DNA of 11,693 bases from Actinidia chinensis (Eukaryota; Streptophyta; Magnoliopsida; Ericales; Actinidiaceae): the NCBI GenBank assembly GCA_009663005.1, contig VIGQ01002334.1:82501-94193 (forward strand), read 5' to 3'. This document shows positions 1-7,460 of the stretch, piece by piece. Made by a program: the position numbers and the translations under genes. The notes under the pieces were generated by a model. That model was not told the DNA's origin, did no database searches, and worked only from the letters and a program-made list of their open reading frames with translations. The number at the start of each line of letters is the position of its first letter. Within the stretch, counting starts at the first letter, position 1.

Positions 1-2
1 GA

Positions 3-121
3 GCCAAGCCTAGATTGATTAGGTGGATTCTCTTCTTCAAGAATTTAAAATCTGAAATTGTAGTGACAAAAATGGAGTGGAAAACGTGTTGGCAGATCAT
101 TTATCACGCCTCCCTTTTTGA
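3..121 (+). other. RNase H C-terminal tail of the gypsy pol relic
   Basis: The first frame reads KPRLIRWIL from position 6. After a frameshift it continues as DKNGVENVLADHLSRLPF (65-118), the conserved end of the RNase H domain in Athila/Tat pol, and then meets a TGA at 119-121. The catalytic part of RNase H and the reverse transcriptase are upstream of the window. Confidence 0.8.
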
Positions 122-379
122 GCTTTTCGACAAATGATGACTCTCCTATCTGTGAGACGTTTCCAGATAACATTATGTCTGGCAATGCTATGAATGCAAT
201 CAATTCTTTAAACGCCGTGGTATGCCGATATAGCAACTTTTTGGCCACAAAGCAATACCTTCCAATTGGTCCCAATGATAAAAAGCGATTCTTTCGGCTA
301 GTAAGAAATTCTTTTGGGATGCGCCGTATTTGTTTCAAACATTGTTCAATCAGATTGTGAGGGAGAAATTGTGTACCTG

Positions 380-600
380 ATGAGAAATTCAAAGTGTCAT
401 AAGATTGTGTCATTCTCAACAAGCTGTGGGGGTCATTGGGGGGTGGTTCTGTTTCAAAGAATGAGCGTGGGTTGGTCCAATCAGGGGGGGTTTGGTGCAA
501 TGCGGACTGGGGGGGTATTGGCCCTCATGTTTTTCAACGACGTCATTTTTTTGTTTAGCTTGTGATAGATGTCAAAGGCTAGGTAGCCTTACTAGGAAAC
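380..600 (+). other. Integrase HHCC zinc-binding region (degenerate)
   Basis: The N-terminal zinc-binding module of retroviral-type integrases. The second His lies in a CGGH block (425-436) and the Cys pair is CDRC (561-572), followed by QRLGSLTRKPMMPLNP. A His-containing CHS block sits near 400. The segment between the His and Cys pairs is badly eroded: G runs replace the usual tract, leaving only a FYWP-like remnant near 520. The family match is clear but the domain could not fold from this copy. Confidence 0.7.
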
Positions 601-629
601 CAATGATGCCCCTTAACCCATTCTCATTT

Positions 630-1110
630 TAGTAGTGTTTGTTGTTTGGGGCTCTACGTTCTGGGATCATTTCTAGTTCCTTTTGGTATCTATACATCTT
701 GGTGGGTTGGCAGTTGATTATGTTTCAAAATGGGTGGGCTGTCCCTGCACGAACCAATGACCATCAATGGTGGTCAATTTTTAAAAGAATGCATTTTCTC
801 CCGGTTTGGTATGCCGCCGAGCCATCATAAGTGATGGTGGATACATTTTTGTAATAAAGCCAATGGGGGTTTACTCATGAAAAATATGGAATTGTTCATA
901 GGTTGGCACAGCCTATCATCCCCAGACCCAAGGCCCGTAGAGTTGGCAACCGAGAGAATTAAGCAAGTTTTAGAAAAAACCGTTAATCCTAATCGAAAAA
1001 TTGGTCCTGAGATTGGTGGAACGCTTTATTGTCATATGGACGCTTAGCAGACCATCTTAGGGTCTTCTCCCTTATAGGCTTTGTACGGAAGGCATTCCAC
1101 CTTCCTGGAG
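630..1110 (+). other. Integrase catalytic core (DDE) with lost first Asp
   Basis: This is the RNase H-like catalytic core of integrase. The usual WGIDFMGPF block reads WGSTFWDHF (647-673), so the first catalytic Asp codon is replaced by ACG (656-658). The second Asp is kept in ISDGG (GAT 833-835) and the catalytic Glu in VELA (GAG 940-942). The 107-nt distance between these two codons is one base short of the 108 expected for a D-35-E spacing, which shows an indel between them. Downstream, a degenerate LWAYRTA-type block precedes KAFHLP. Confidence 0.75.
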
Positions 1111-1604
1111 ATAGAACACAAGGCTTATTGGGGCCATCCGTCAATTCATGAGAACATTGATGAAGCAGCTCAATATCGGAAATTGCCACTAAATGAACTG
1201 AGGAACTAAGGACATGATGCTTACAAAATGCAAAAATTTCAAAGGCCAAAATGAAAATTCGTCATGCCCAACCAATTTCACTGAAAACATTTCATGTTGG
1301 TCAAAAGGTGTCTTCTTTATAATTCTCGTTACATCTTTTTCCGGGAAAATTGAGAAGTAGTGGTCCACCCAATATCAGACATATCACGGAAATCTTTCCC
1401 CATGATGCTATGGAGTACACAAATCCTAAAAATGACATGTTTTTCAAGTCCCGGGAAAAAGGTTTAAAGTCCCTATGTTGAGTCTTTCCGGGTGAGGTTT
1501 GATGCGTGGATCTCATTGATCCCCCATCATAGTTTGAACCTCTTTATGTTTTTGTCCCCGGTCTTCCACCTTGAATTGTTGTCTTTGAGACAATGGAGCA
1601 GATC

Positions 1605-1622
1605 CCTTAGTTGGGGGGTGGG
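1605..1622 (+). other. Candidate polypurine tract before the 3' LTR
   Basis: A 'ttagttggggggtggg' tract lies about 75 bases after the last pol stop. In Athila/Tat elements a G-rich 'agtttgggggtg' tract after pol primes plus-strand DNA synthesis, and the 3' LTR starts immediately downstream. A possible LTR start is the TGTTACG at 1627. The alternative is that a long 3' untranslated region follows and the true LTR begins further right. Confidence 0.5.
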
Positions 1623-1639
1623 TGCATGTTACGATATCA

Positions 1640-2560
1640 TTCTTTAATATTTATTTTTTTTTTTTGGTAGATTTATGTTTTTTTAATGTAAATCTTTTCA
1701 TTTTGATTGTGTTTTCTTGATTGTTCTTTGTAAAAAAAAAATTAAAATATAAAAAATACATAACGTCAAATCTCTATATTTAAAAACAAAAAAAAAACAC
1801 GCTGATTGAGTCTTATATAACCCTTGTTTAGTTTTATTGCAATACTTTGCAGGGTGTGTATTAATTCTTCATGGATATTGGTGTCCTCGTGCTCTAGGTT
1901 CTTGGTGCTGCGTGGCACGCTTGGGAAGTCTTCGGTAAGCACCGGTTTGATGGTATCATATGGTTTTGATACTCTGGATGTAAAATTTCTTCACACTTTC
2001 TATATAGTGTAGAGATTAATCTTAGAAACATCGCTCCCGCCTTTTCATGTCTTGAATCGTTGATCTGAGATACCTGTTGTCCGTCATGCATTAAACTAGC
2101 TCTGTGTTTGATTATGTTAGATTATGATTGTTATGTGGCACCTTGTGTCTGAAAAATTACAAGTTTTGTTATAACTCCATCATAAGAGAGAGTCTGTCGC
2201 TGTACCACTAGCATGCTATATAACAATCTTACTTATCTTTCGTGTCCTGCATTTCCCTTATAAGGTGGAATTGTCCTTGTGAGTTTAGAGCCTAATGATG
2301 CATTTTTTCAGAGTGATTAACATTTATTCAGGGCATTTGATTGGATCGTCATTCATTGAATACTTCATCATACTTGATTTGGTTTTACATGATGAGTTTA
2401 GTTGGAGTTATTGACAACTTATATACTTTTGAAGTTTTGATTTGATGTGTTTTTTTCGGATTATAAAAGTACAAAGCCCTTTCATTACTTGAGCCTTTTT
2501 GTTTATCTTTCTTTCTCGAATCGTATACACAAGTTTAAAAATTTGTCAATCTAAATTCCA
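1640..2560. other. AT-rich non-coding stretch, no gene seen
   Basis: Long T and A runs (about 1650-1685 and 1731-1800) are followed by unique-looking T-rich DNA. A TATATAA string lies near 1816 but no convincing transcription unit follows. The only open frames are short (about 60 codons), with no recognisable motif. Best read as part of the retrotransposon 3' region. Confidence 0.5.
2273..2413 (+). repeat. Copy A of a diverged direct duplication
   Basis: Begins with 'gtccttgtgagtttagagcc' and ends with 'tggagttattgacaacttat'. The same two blocks recur in the same order at 3034-3213. The blocks are well conserved but the DNA between them has diverged and differs in length (130 versus 169 bases between anchors), so this is an old duplication within the retrotransposon 3' region, or chance similarity of AT-rich DNA. 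Confidence 0.35.
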
Positions 2561-2589
2561 GAGTTATGCATGTGCTTATATAGTATGAA

Positions 2590-2680
2590 GTTTGAAAGAT
2601 TATGGAGTGAAAAAGTAAAGAAAGAAGAAAAAAAATGATGACAAGGAGTTGAAACAAAAAAAAAATATTGAAAGTTTGAA
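2590..2680 (+). other. Purine-rich tract
   Basis: Almost uninterrupted A and G on the plus strand, including 'gaaagaagaaaaaaaatgatg' and a run of ten A. Such purine-rich tracts are common in the 3' non-coding region of Athila/Tat elements. No coding signal is seen on either strand; the two short minus-strand frames across it are compositional. Confidence 0.5.
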
Positions 2681-2702
2681 GTGAATGTGCATTGATCATC
2701 AT

Positions 2703-2725
2703 CATGTGCATGCGCATGCATATGT
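2703..2725. repeat. Alternating purine/pyrimidine tract with a perfect palindrome
   Basis: Twenty-three bases alternate strictly between pyrimidine and purine. Inside, 'tgcatgcgcatgca' (2707-2720) is a perfect 14-bp palindrome holding CATGCA motifs in both orientations. It could form Z-DNA or a small cruciform. CATGCA also matches plant RY elements, but no gene is nearby to regulate. Confidence 0.6.
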
Positions 2726-2739
2726 TGAACGATTACCAC

Positions 2740-3270
2740 CAAACAAAATACCGCTTTTCCATCCTCTTACATGCTCTTCTTTCATTCATCATCCCATATG
2801 GCCACAATTCCCGAAATTACCTGACTCTTATTCAATGTCGTATAAGTCATCAATGTCAATCTCTAAATTGTGCTTAACATTAATGTCTTTCATGAACTAT
2901 GCCAATTCGCTACACTTACAATTTCCGTTTTTGAGTTCGGAGTTGCTCTACTTGCATGTCTTGTACTTTACTCTTTAAAATGAGCTTTCCATTGAGATCC
3001 CCTATAGTGTTCATATTTATAATTGAGTGTAATGTCCTTGTGAACTTGGAGTCGAAGCATAAAGAATACAATTGCATGTGTGGCGATGGGTAGAGTTGTA
3101 TGGTTCATTGAGAGTGTACTACAATGTGAATTTCCTCTCTTCAATGCTTTTTACTTTAACTTCATGATTCATGAGTTAGGGGGTTTCGAGATTTCTTTTG
3201 AATGGAGTTATTGCACACTTATCGTATCTATATTATTATTTGGGTTTACAGGTGACATGATTCGATGTTG
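2740..3270. other. Non-coding stretch, no gene seen
   Basis: T-rich DNA with short overlapping open frames (60-97 codons) that show no motif. It contains copy B of the diverged duplication. Interpreted as retrotransposon 3' region because of its position between the pol relic and the LTR promoter. Confidence 0.4.
3034..3213 (+). repeat. Copy B of the diverged direct duplication
   Basis: Starts 'gtccttgtgaacttggagtc' and ends 'tggagttattgcacacttat', matching copy A at 2273-2413 at both ends. See copy A for the caveats. Confidence 0.35.
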
Positions 3271-3531
3271 AGTAGTGTTTGTGGGTGTCTCATTGGAGAT
3301 ACTGCGGCTCACGAGGGACTGGGGTCCACTCTTACACTAGGGGTAACCTAGTGGTTTTAAAGGCTTTGGTGCAAACGCTAACGCGGTGCATCCTGGGGAC
3401 CGGTACACGGTACAGATAATGGGTGAGTCTGTTAGTCCTTACTGGGGAGGGGGATTGGTGGGTTGGGTTTATAGTGTGTTTTGGTTCTGGTCTGAGTTGG
3501 ACGCTCAAAATCTGGGCAAGGTTGGTGTGGT

Positions 3532-3663
3532 GGGTGGGCGTGTGGGGGGGGGGGGGGGTGGGTGATTGGAGGCAGGTGCCAGGTAAAGGTGTAATTAGGT
3601 GGAGATCTTATTAGTTGCGGTCTCTCACTGGGGGGGGGGGGGGTTGGGGCTGGACTTTAGGGG
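3532..3663 (+). repeat. Two long G runs with G-quadruplex potential
   Basis: GGGTGGG at 3532-3538, a run of 15 G at 3544-3558 and GGG at 3560-3562 form one cluster. A run of 14 G at 3630-3643 followed by GGGG at 3646 and 3660 forms a second. Both are on the plus strand, about 500 bases upstream of the LTR TATA box. Four or more G3+ tracts with short loops is the standard G-quadruplex pattern. Exact run lengths may be unreliable because homopolymers are error-prone in assembly. Confidence 0.7.
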
Positions 3664-3919
3664 CTGTGAGTATTAAATTATGGTCGATATATTTTAGTTA
3701 GATGTTTGTTTGATTATTTTTTTTTTGTGTGTGTTTTTTAGTTAAAAGAGCATTAAGAAAAAAATCAACAAATCTCGACCGGTTCAGAAAAAAAAATCAG
3801 AAATCAAACCCCTTAACCTCCAAACCTTCCAGCTTTCCCAACCGGTCGGGCAGTGAGGGTCAGTGGTCCGATTCTTAATGATACTTGAGATTCAATTCAT
3901 GTGAAAACAAGGTAGTTGG

Positions 3920-4118
3920 CAGCCCAAGTCAAACAAAATTGGCTCCCTCTCTCACCGTGCTCTTTCCCTCTTTCCTCCAAAGCAAGCCTCCAAAGTCAAA
4001 TAAAAAAACAAGGGCCTCCTTCTCTCCCGTGCTCTTTTCCTCCTACCCCACAAGCCCTCCAAAGTCAAACAAAATGGCTCTTTTCTCAACACCGTTTCTT
4101 TGTCCCCCCATCTCTTGG
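3920..4118 (+). repeat. Triplicated U3-like repeat, about 68 bp per unit
   Basis: Three imperfect tandem units begin near 3920, 3983 and 4051. Each has an 'AGTCAAA' core (3927, 3994 and 4063, so periods of 67 and 69 bases) followed by a CT-rich block such as 'ccgtgctctttccctcttt'. The array ends about 40 bases upstream of a TATA box. This is the usual layout of enhancer-like repeats in the U3 part of an LTR. The AGTCAA core is the reverse complement of TTGACT, a W-box. Overlapping open frames through this region (88-90 codons) are low-complexity products of the repeat and not a gene. Confidence 0.7.
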
Positions 4119-4155
4119 ATTCTTACGCTTCTCCTGCCCCTTCTCCTTTAAATTC

Positions 4156-4164
4156 TATAAAAGG
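4156..4164 (+). promoter_or_regulatory. TATA box of the LTR promoter
   Basis: TATAAAAGG, a near-consensus plant TATA box, followed by 'aggatggggagg'. It lies just 3' of the triplicated repeat and about 200 bases 5' of a polyadenylation signal, as expected at the U3/R boundary of an LTR. Transcription would start near 4185-4195. It is the best core-promoter match in the window. Confidence 0.6.
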
Positions 4165-4358
4165 AGGATGGGGAGGCCTAAGTCGTGATTGTTTTTTGGG
4201 CGAGTGAGAAAATAGGAAAAATTTTATGTTGTTGGGGAATAAATTTTTCCTAAGTGATTTTTGGAGATAAAAGAAAGTTTTAGATAAATGTTGGTTTGGA
4301 AATTTAGTTTTTTAGTTTTGAAGATCTCTCTCCTCATTATTGTAGTTCAATATTGTTT

Positions 4359-4364
4359 AATAAA
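4359..4364 (+). terminator. Polyadenylation signal of the LTR (R region)
   Basis: AATAAA inside 'ttcaatattgtttaataaag', with a T-rich stretch just downstream (about 4380-4395). Its position after the TATA box gives an R region of roughly 200 bases. The signal is short and the DNA AT-rich, so the support comes from its order in the LTR. Confidence 0.45.
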
Positions 4365-4445
4365 GGTTCCAAAGTTCTATACTTTTTACTTATATTGTCT
4401 CTCGAATTTTTGATTGCTTAAAAATATATTTAACTTTTATATTTA

Positions 4446-4590
4446 TCGCTTAATCGAAACCACCACAATTGACGTTGTTCGCCATGCCGACGGTTTTATC
4501 GCTGTTACTTTCAGTCGCTTCCTGAAACCACCGACACTGGACTTTATTTCGCCAGTGCCGGACGGTCTTATTGCTTGTAATTTTATCACT
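4446..4590 (+). repeat. Tandem duplication of about 70 bp
   Basis: Unit 1 (4446-4514) and unit 2 (4515-4585) share the order tcgctt, gaaaccacc, ttcgcca, tgccg(g)acggt and an AT-rich tail. A decayed third copy may start at 4586 (tcactt). The units are GC-richer than their surroundings. They lie downstream of the polyadenylation signal, so in U5 if this is the LTR. The short open frames on both strands here arise from the repeat. Confidence 0.6.
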
Positions 4591-4639
4591 TACATTTTTT
4601 TTACTGAAATTGCTGGTTAAATTTCCTCCTTTATTCATT

Positions 4640-5490
4640 TTTCTGTTAATTCTCTTTATTTTTATTTGTGTTACAACTGCATTAGGGTTGTATACTCTGA
4701 TTCATCTGCCATTTGGTACTTCTATTAAGGTGCTTTAGGTATTTCACTTAGTTGTTGCTTCTATTCTCTTTAAGATTGGTTATATTCATATTAATCTAAA
4801 TTGTTGTAAGTTTTTAATTTCTTTGTGACGTTTTTATAAATTTTATTTATATTTAAATATTTCAAAGTTTCATAATGGGAGATGAGTAGCTAAATTCATT
4901 GTCAATCTTTTGTGCGGTGATTGTGAAAATTGGATTGAGGTCTTTGGGTGAAAAAAGGATTTGAACCTTTGGTTTCAACGTTTATATTCAGTTTTTATCA
5001 TTCTTTACCAACCCTCAATCTAGTGATGTGCCATCTATAATTAATTGAAAACTTGGATGATGATTTATGGTCGGTAATACTTTATGCATAAGCCTAGTCT
5101 TAGTATAATATTGCGTGTATGATGGTATTCCTCCTTGACTCTATAACCAGATCTAATCTAAAATGATTTTAAGAACAGGGTTTTATGCTAAATCTTCCGA
5201 ATCGAGACCAAACGACGTAGTCGAAGGATTTTGAGTTATAAACATCTCATCCTTTAGAAATCCAAGACACAAAATCGTTGGAACGAACCAACCCCGCGAT
5301 ATTTCACATTAATTTAAAAAATAATTTTATTCAAGCTATTTATTTGTATTTGTCAACAGTGAGAACTCCGCACAAATTTCCAAAAACATCAGATTTTTAT
5401 TGTTTTTTTAGAAATATTTTGTTTCTCCTTTGTGAGTATTGAGAAGGGAAAATTCTTTTCCTTTCATCTGATCACACAAAACTCCACCTC
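4640..5490. other. Non-coding stretch, no gene seen
   Basis: T-rich sequence without a plausible frame. Apart from the tRNA-derived box A/box B relic on the minus strand, I recognise nothing in it. Its position suggests the U5 part of the long gypsy LTR. Confidence 0.4.
4957..5030 (-). repeat. tRNA-derived box A/box B relic (SINE-like)
   Basis: On the minus strand 'tagattgagggttggtaaag' (about 5022-5003) resembles the tRNA D-arm/box A ('tagctcagttggtagagc'). About 35 bases later GGTTCAAATCC (4967-4957) matches box B, flanked by AAAGG and CCTTT that would pair as a five-base T stem. The spacing suits an internal RNA polymerase III promoter. No acceptor stem or anticodon stem can be built, so it is not a working tRNA gene. 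A tRNA-derived SINE fragment is the likeliest reading. Confidence 0.4.
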
Positions 5491-5540
5491 CCACTTCCCT
5501 GTGAATCGACCTCGTACTCCGAGTTATACTAACTCCTCCG
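5490..5540 (+). mobile_element. Conserved tail block of an Athila/Tat-type LTR
   Basis: 'cttccctgtgaatcgacctc' (5494-5513) followed by 'gtactccgagttatactaac' (5514-5533) closely resembles the block that recurs near the 3' end of many plant Athila/Tat LTRs. It ties the non-coding region to the pol relic upstream. The open frame across 5432-5668 has no recognisable protein features. Confidence 0.55.
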
Positions 5541-5671
5541 GCCTTCTCTTGGGTCTATCTCAAAGCCGCACGTTTTTTGCGAGAGATCAGTCATGCGCCC
5601 TTCGTCCACACGCCCGCTTTCTAGACCTTGTATCTAAACTCAGTGGTTTCTCGTTACAACCACTTTGAGTT

Positions 5672-5956
5672 TGAGGGATTCTGAATATATTTTTATATAT
5701 AGTCAGAATATAATGATGCAGAAATATATCAGAATATCTTCCTGATTGATACATCTACTTTTATTGTTTTCTATGCAAAACTATTCCTTTAAAGTTTTCT
5801 CTCTAGTAAAGAAGACTTATATGTATTCTTTATTCCTTGGCAATACAATATATTCCCTCTCTCTCTTTTTAACATTTTTTTTTCTATATAAAGAGACTTG
5901 TAAATGTATTCTTTATTAACTCAATACAATATAGTCCCCCCTTCTCTCTCTCTACA
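5672..5956 (+). mobile_element. Probable short Ty1/copia-like LTR relic
   Basis: About 285 bases starting TG (tgagggattctgaat) and ending CA (ctctctctctaca). The body ('atatatcagaatatcttcct', 'atgtattctttatt', 'caatacaatata' and a CT-rich end) resembles short plant copia LTRs. No copia primer-binding site (tggtatcagagc) follows and no copia coding sequence is seen, so it would be a solo LTR. No clean five-base target duplication flanks it (gagtt versus atttc), so the ends or the identity may be wrong. Confidence 0.4.
5809..5955 (+). repeat. Internal duplication, about 82 bp period
   Basis: 'atgtattctttatt' occurs at 5821 and 5904, and 'caatacaatata' at 5841 and 5922, each followed by a CT-rich run. 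The two units make up most of the right half of the copia-like LTR relic and would duplicate its polyadenylation and terminal region. Confidence 0.65.
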
Positions 5957-7440
5957 ATTTCTGACGGGATGTTGAAACCAACTTCGACCTGTGAAACTTA
6001 ACTTCTCAACCGGTTTGAGGGCCGAAGGGGGGGGTGACTTGGGGGGGGTGTGTGGGTGTTTGGCATTGTCAGAAGCTATGTGCTTACTTGCCTGTGTCTC
6101 CAGTTGGTTGTCTTTGACGGTGGGATTCGTTTTCGTGATATTGTGGTCGGTGGTGGGGTACACAATGGAATCACAATTGTGAGGACGCGAAGGGTTCGGA
6201 TGAGTTCAAGAAAGTCGTCAACAGAGTTGTTGCTTTCGTATTCTGGGTTGGGACGATCTGCCAAATGTAGAAATCATGTTATGACAGAACCACGAATCAT
6301 TTAGGTCTGTCAGGGCTTAGTGTGAAGCTTGTTTTTTCTTTGAGAGGTGCTCTCAGGACCGCGCGAAGCCGGATTTTGTTTAGTGGAGAGAAGAGTGGGT
6401 AATTTGGAGATGGCTTGATAGTTATCTCCTCAGTCATACTTTCCTCCGACTTAGAACTGTCTGGAAAGATGTATCATGTTGTCTACGACAGGTTTTTGTT
6501 GTTTGCCGTAAATGTGGATACGACAATCAATTAAAATGAAGAATCGGTACACATAATTCCACATGTTTAAATAGTCAAAATTACGCTTGTGTGGTTTTGT
6601 TATGTATCATTGTGAGTTACGAGCTTAGTGTGAATAAAAGCAACGACGACGTTATAAGTTTCTTTTTGTATGATACATGTGAAATTTATTACAAACTTTT
6701 GTGTGATTGATATGCACCATAATTTATACAACTTTTTGGAGATGTACCCTTGTTGACTGCTCTCCATTAGAATACAATTCGAATCTTTCCCCTAATCAAA
6801 ATTTTCTTTCGACAGGAGATCTACAACAATTTCCATTCTCCATCATTTGAAAAAGAAAGACCTTGTTTTTCTGTTTTTCATTTTCAGGTATTGAAATCTT
6901 AATATATAAATACAATTCATTGTTGACACTCCTCAAATCTATTTTCACCACCCAAGAAGAAAGGTCTCACACAGGGTGACACATCTATTTGGATAGTTGA
7001 CTGACTAAGAGACGTGTGAGAATTTTCACCGAGATTTTATTTTGTTCGGCCCAATATATTACCTGGGTTTAACGTCCTAGTCTTCTAAAATGAGGGGTAG
7101 CCAACATAGTTTTGATGCAAACGACAAAACTTGCTAATCTGGACGTATATTTTATGTCCTTGTGCATTGAATTTTTTAAGTTAGAAGTTCACATCACACA
7201 AATTCATCTGCGCTTTGCATTTATACTCGCATAAACGGGCCATAGTTTTAAGTTTTTTGTGTATATTAGATATTTTTTTTTTTGATCAGCTTTACATTAT
7301 TTATATCTTTTATGCTAGTCTGGAAGTTACACGATTATTATTGGAGATACTAAAGGTTTTTTTTTTCATTTTTAGGTAAAAAAAAGTTTAAATTAAATAT
7401 TTTTTTTATAGTTTTAGGGGGAATCTTTTTAAATAAGAGA
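5957..7440. other. Unrecognised stretch without a gene
   Basis: Starts with a G-rich block (6027-6056), then moderately GC-rich DNA to about 6480 and T-rich DNA after. Short overlapping frames of 62-84 codons on both strands near 5921-6304 lack motifs. A 12-bp palindrome 'tcacaattgtga' lies at 6171-6182. Eight-base inverted arms (tctcacac at 6965, gtgtgaga at 7014) are separated by 41 bases. No element could be named. Confidence 0.4.
6027..6056 (+). repeat. G-rich block with G-quadruplex potential
   Basis: Two runs of eight G (6027-6034 and 6041-6048) plus GGG at 6054, separated by short loops. The runs are long enough to give four tracts of three G. It lies about 70 bases downstream of the copia-like relic. 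Confidence 0.6.
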
Positions 7441-7450
7441 GCCGACACCA

Positions 7451-7460
7451 TATATAAAGG
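7451..7460 (+). promoter_or_regulatory. TATA-like site without an evident gene
   Basis: TATATAAAGG flanked by short complementary arms (cacc and ggtg). No recognisable coding frame follows: the nearest ATGs open frames of fewer than 20 codons. It may be a relic promoter or chance in AT-rich DNA. Confidence 0.2.

Larger units (their letters stand above)
1..1532 (+). pseudogene. Ty3/gypsy (Athila/Tat-type) pol 3' remnant
   Basis: Decayed 3' end of a retrotransposon polyprotein. In the intact family this part encodes the end of RNase H and then integrase, which inserts the cDNA copy into the host genome. Visible pieces in several frames: ENVLADHLSRLPF (about 80-118, RNase H/integrase junction), DKKRFF (about 276-293), SCGGHWG and CDRCQRLGSLTR (zinc-binding HHCC region), DYVSKWV (714-734), AIISDGG (821-840), VELATERIKQVLEKTVNPN (937-993), a KAFHLP block near 1090, and FPGKL-like and DLIDPP blocks near the C-terminus, ending in a TAG at 1530-1532. 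The order and spacing match Athila/Tat integrases. No frame stays open for more than about 80 codons, and stops and single-base indels are frequent, so the copy is inactive. Minus-strand frames here are shadows. The 5' part lies outside the window. Confidence 0.9.
1627..5670 (+). mobile_element. 3' non-coding region and long 3' LTR of the gypsy element
   Basis: About 4 kb without a plausible gene lies between the candidate polypurine tract and the LTR-tail signature near 5500. It contains LTR parts in the correct order: a repeated U3-like promoter zone (3920-4118), a TATA box (4156), a polyadenylation signal (4359) and the conserved block near 5496-5532. The right end is inferred from the start of the next element at about 5672. 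The left end could be 1627 (a 4-kb LTR, within the range of Tat/Ogre elements) or anywhere up to about 3650, with 1627 onward then being 3' untranslated region. Only one LTR lies in the window, so the ends cannot be fixed by pairing. Confidence 0.5.

Noticed and set aside
45..500. 151-codon minus-strand frame, the longest in the window
   Set aside because: It lies antisense to clearly recognisable gypsy pol motifs and is a shadow of that relic.
3300..3420. GC-richer block suspected to be an rRNA or tRNA fragment
   Set aside because: No rRNA core sequence and no cloverleaf pattern was recognised.
3885..4188. Two overlapping plus-strand frames rich in Pro, Ser and Lys
   Set aside because: They run through the triplicated CT-rich repeat. 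The repetition explains the openness, and a TATA box lies inside the end of one of them.
5667..5961. Target-site duplication around the copia-like LTR
   Set aside because: The five bases on each side (gagtt and atttc) do not match, so no duplication can be claimed.
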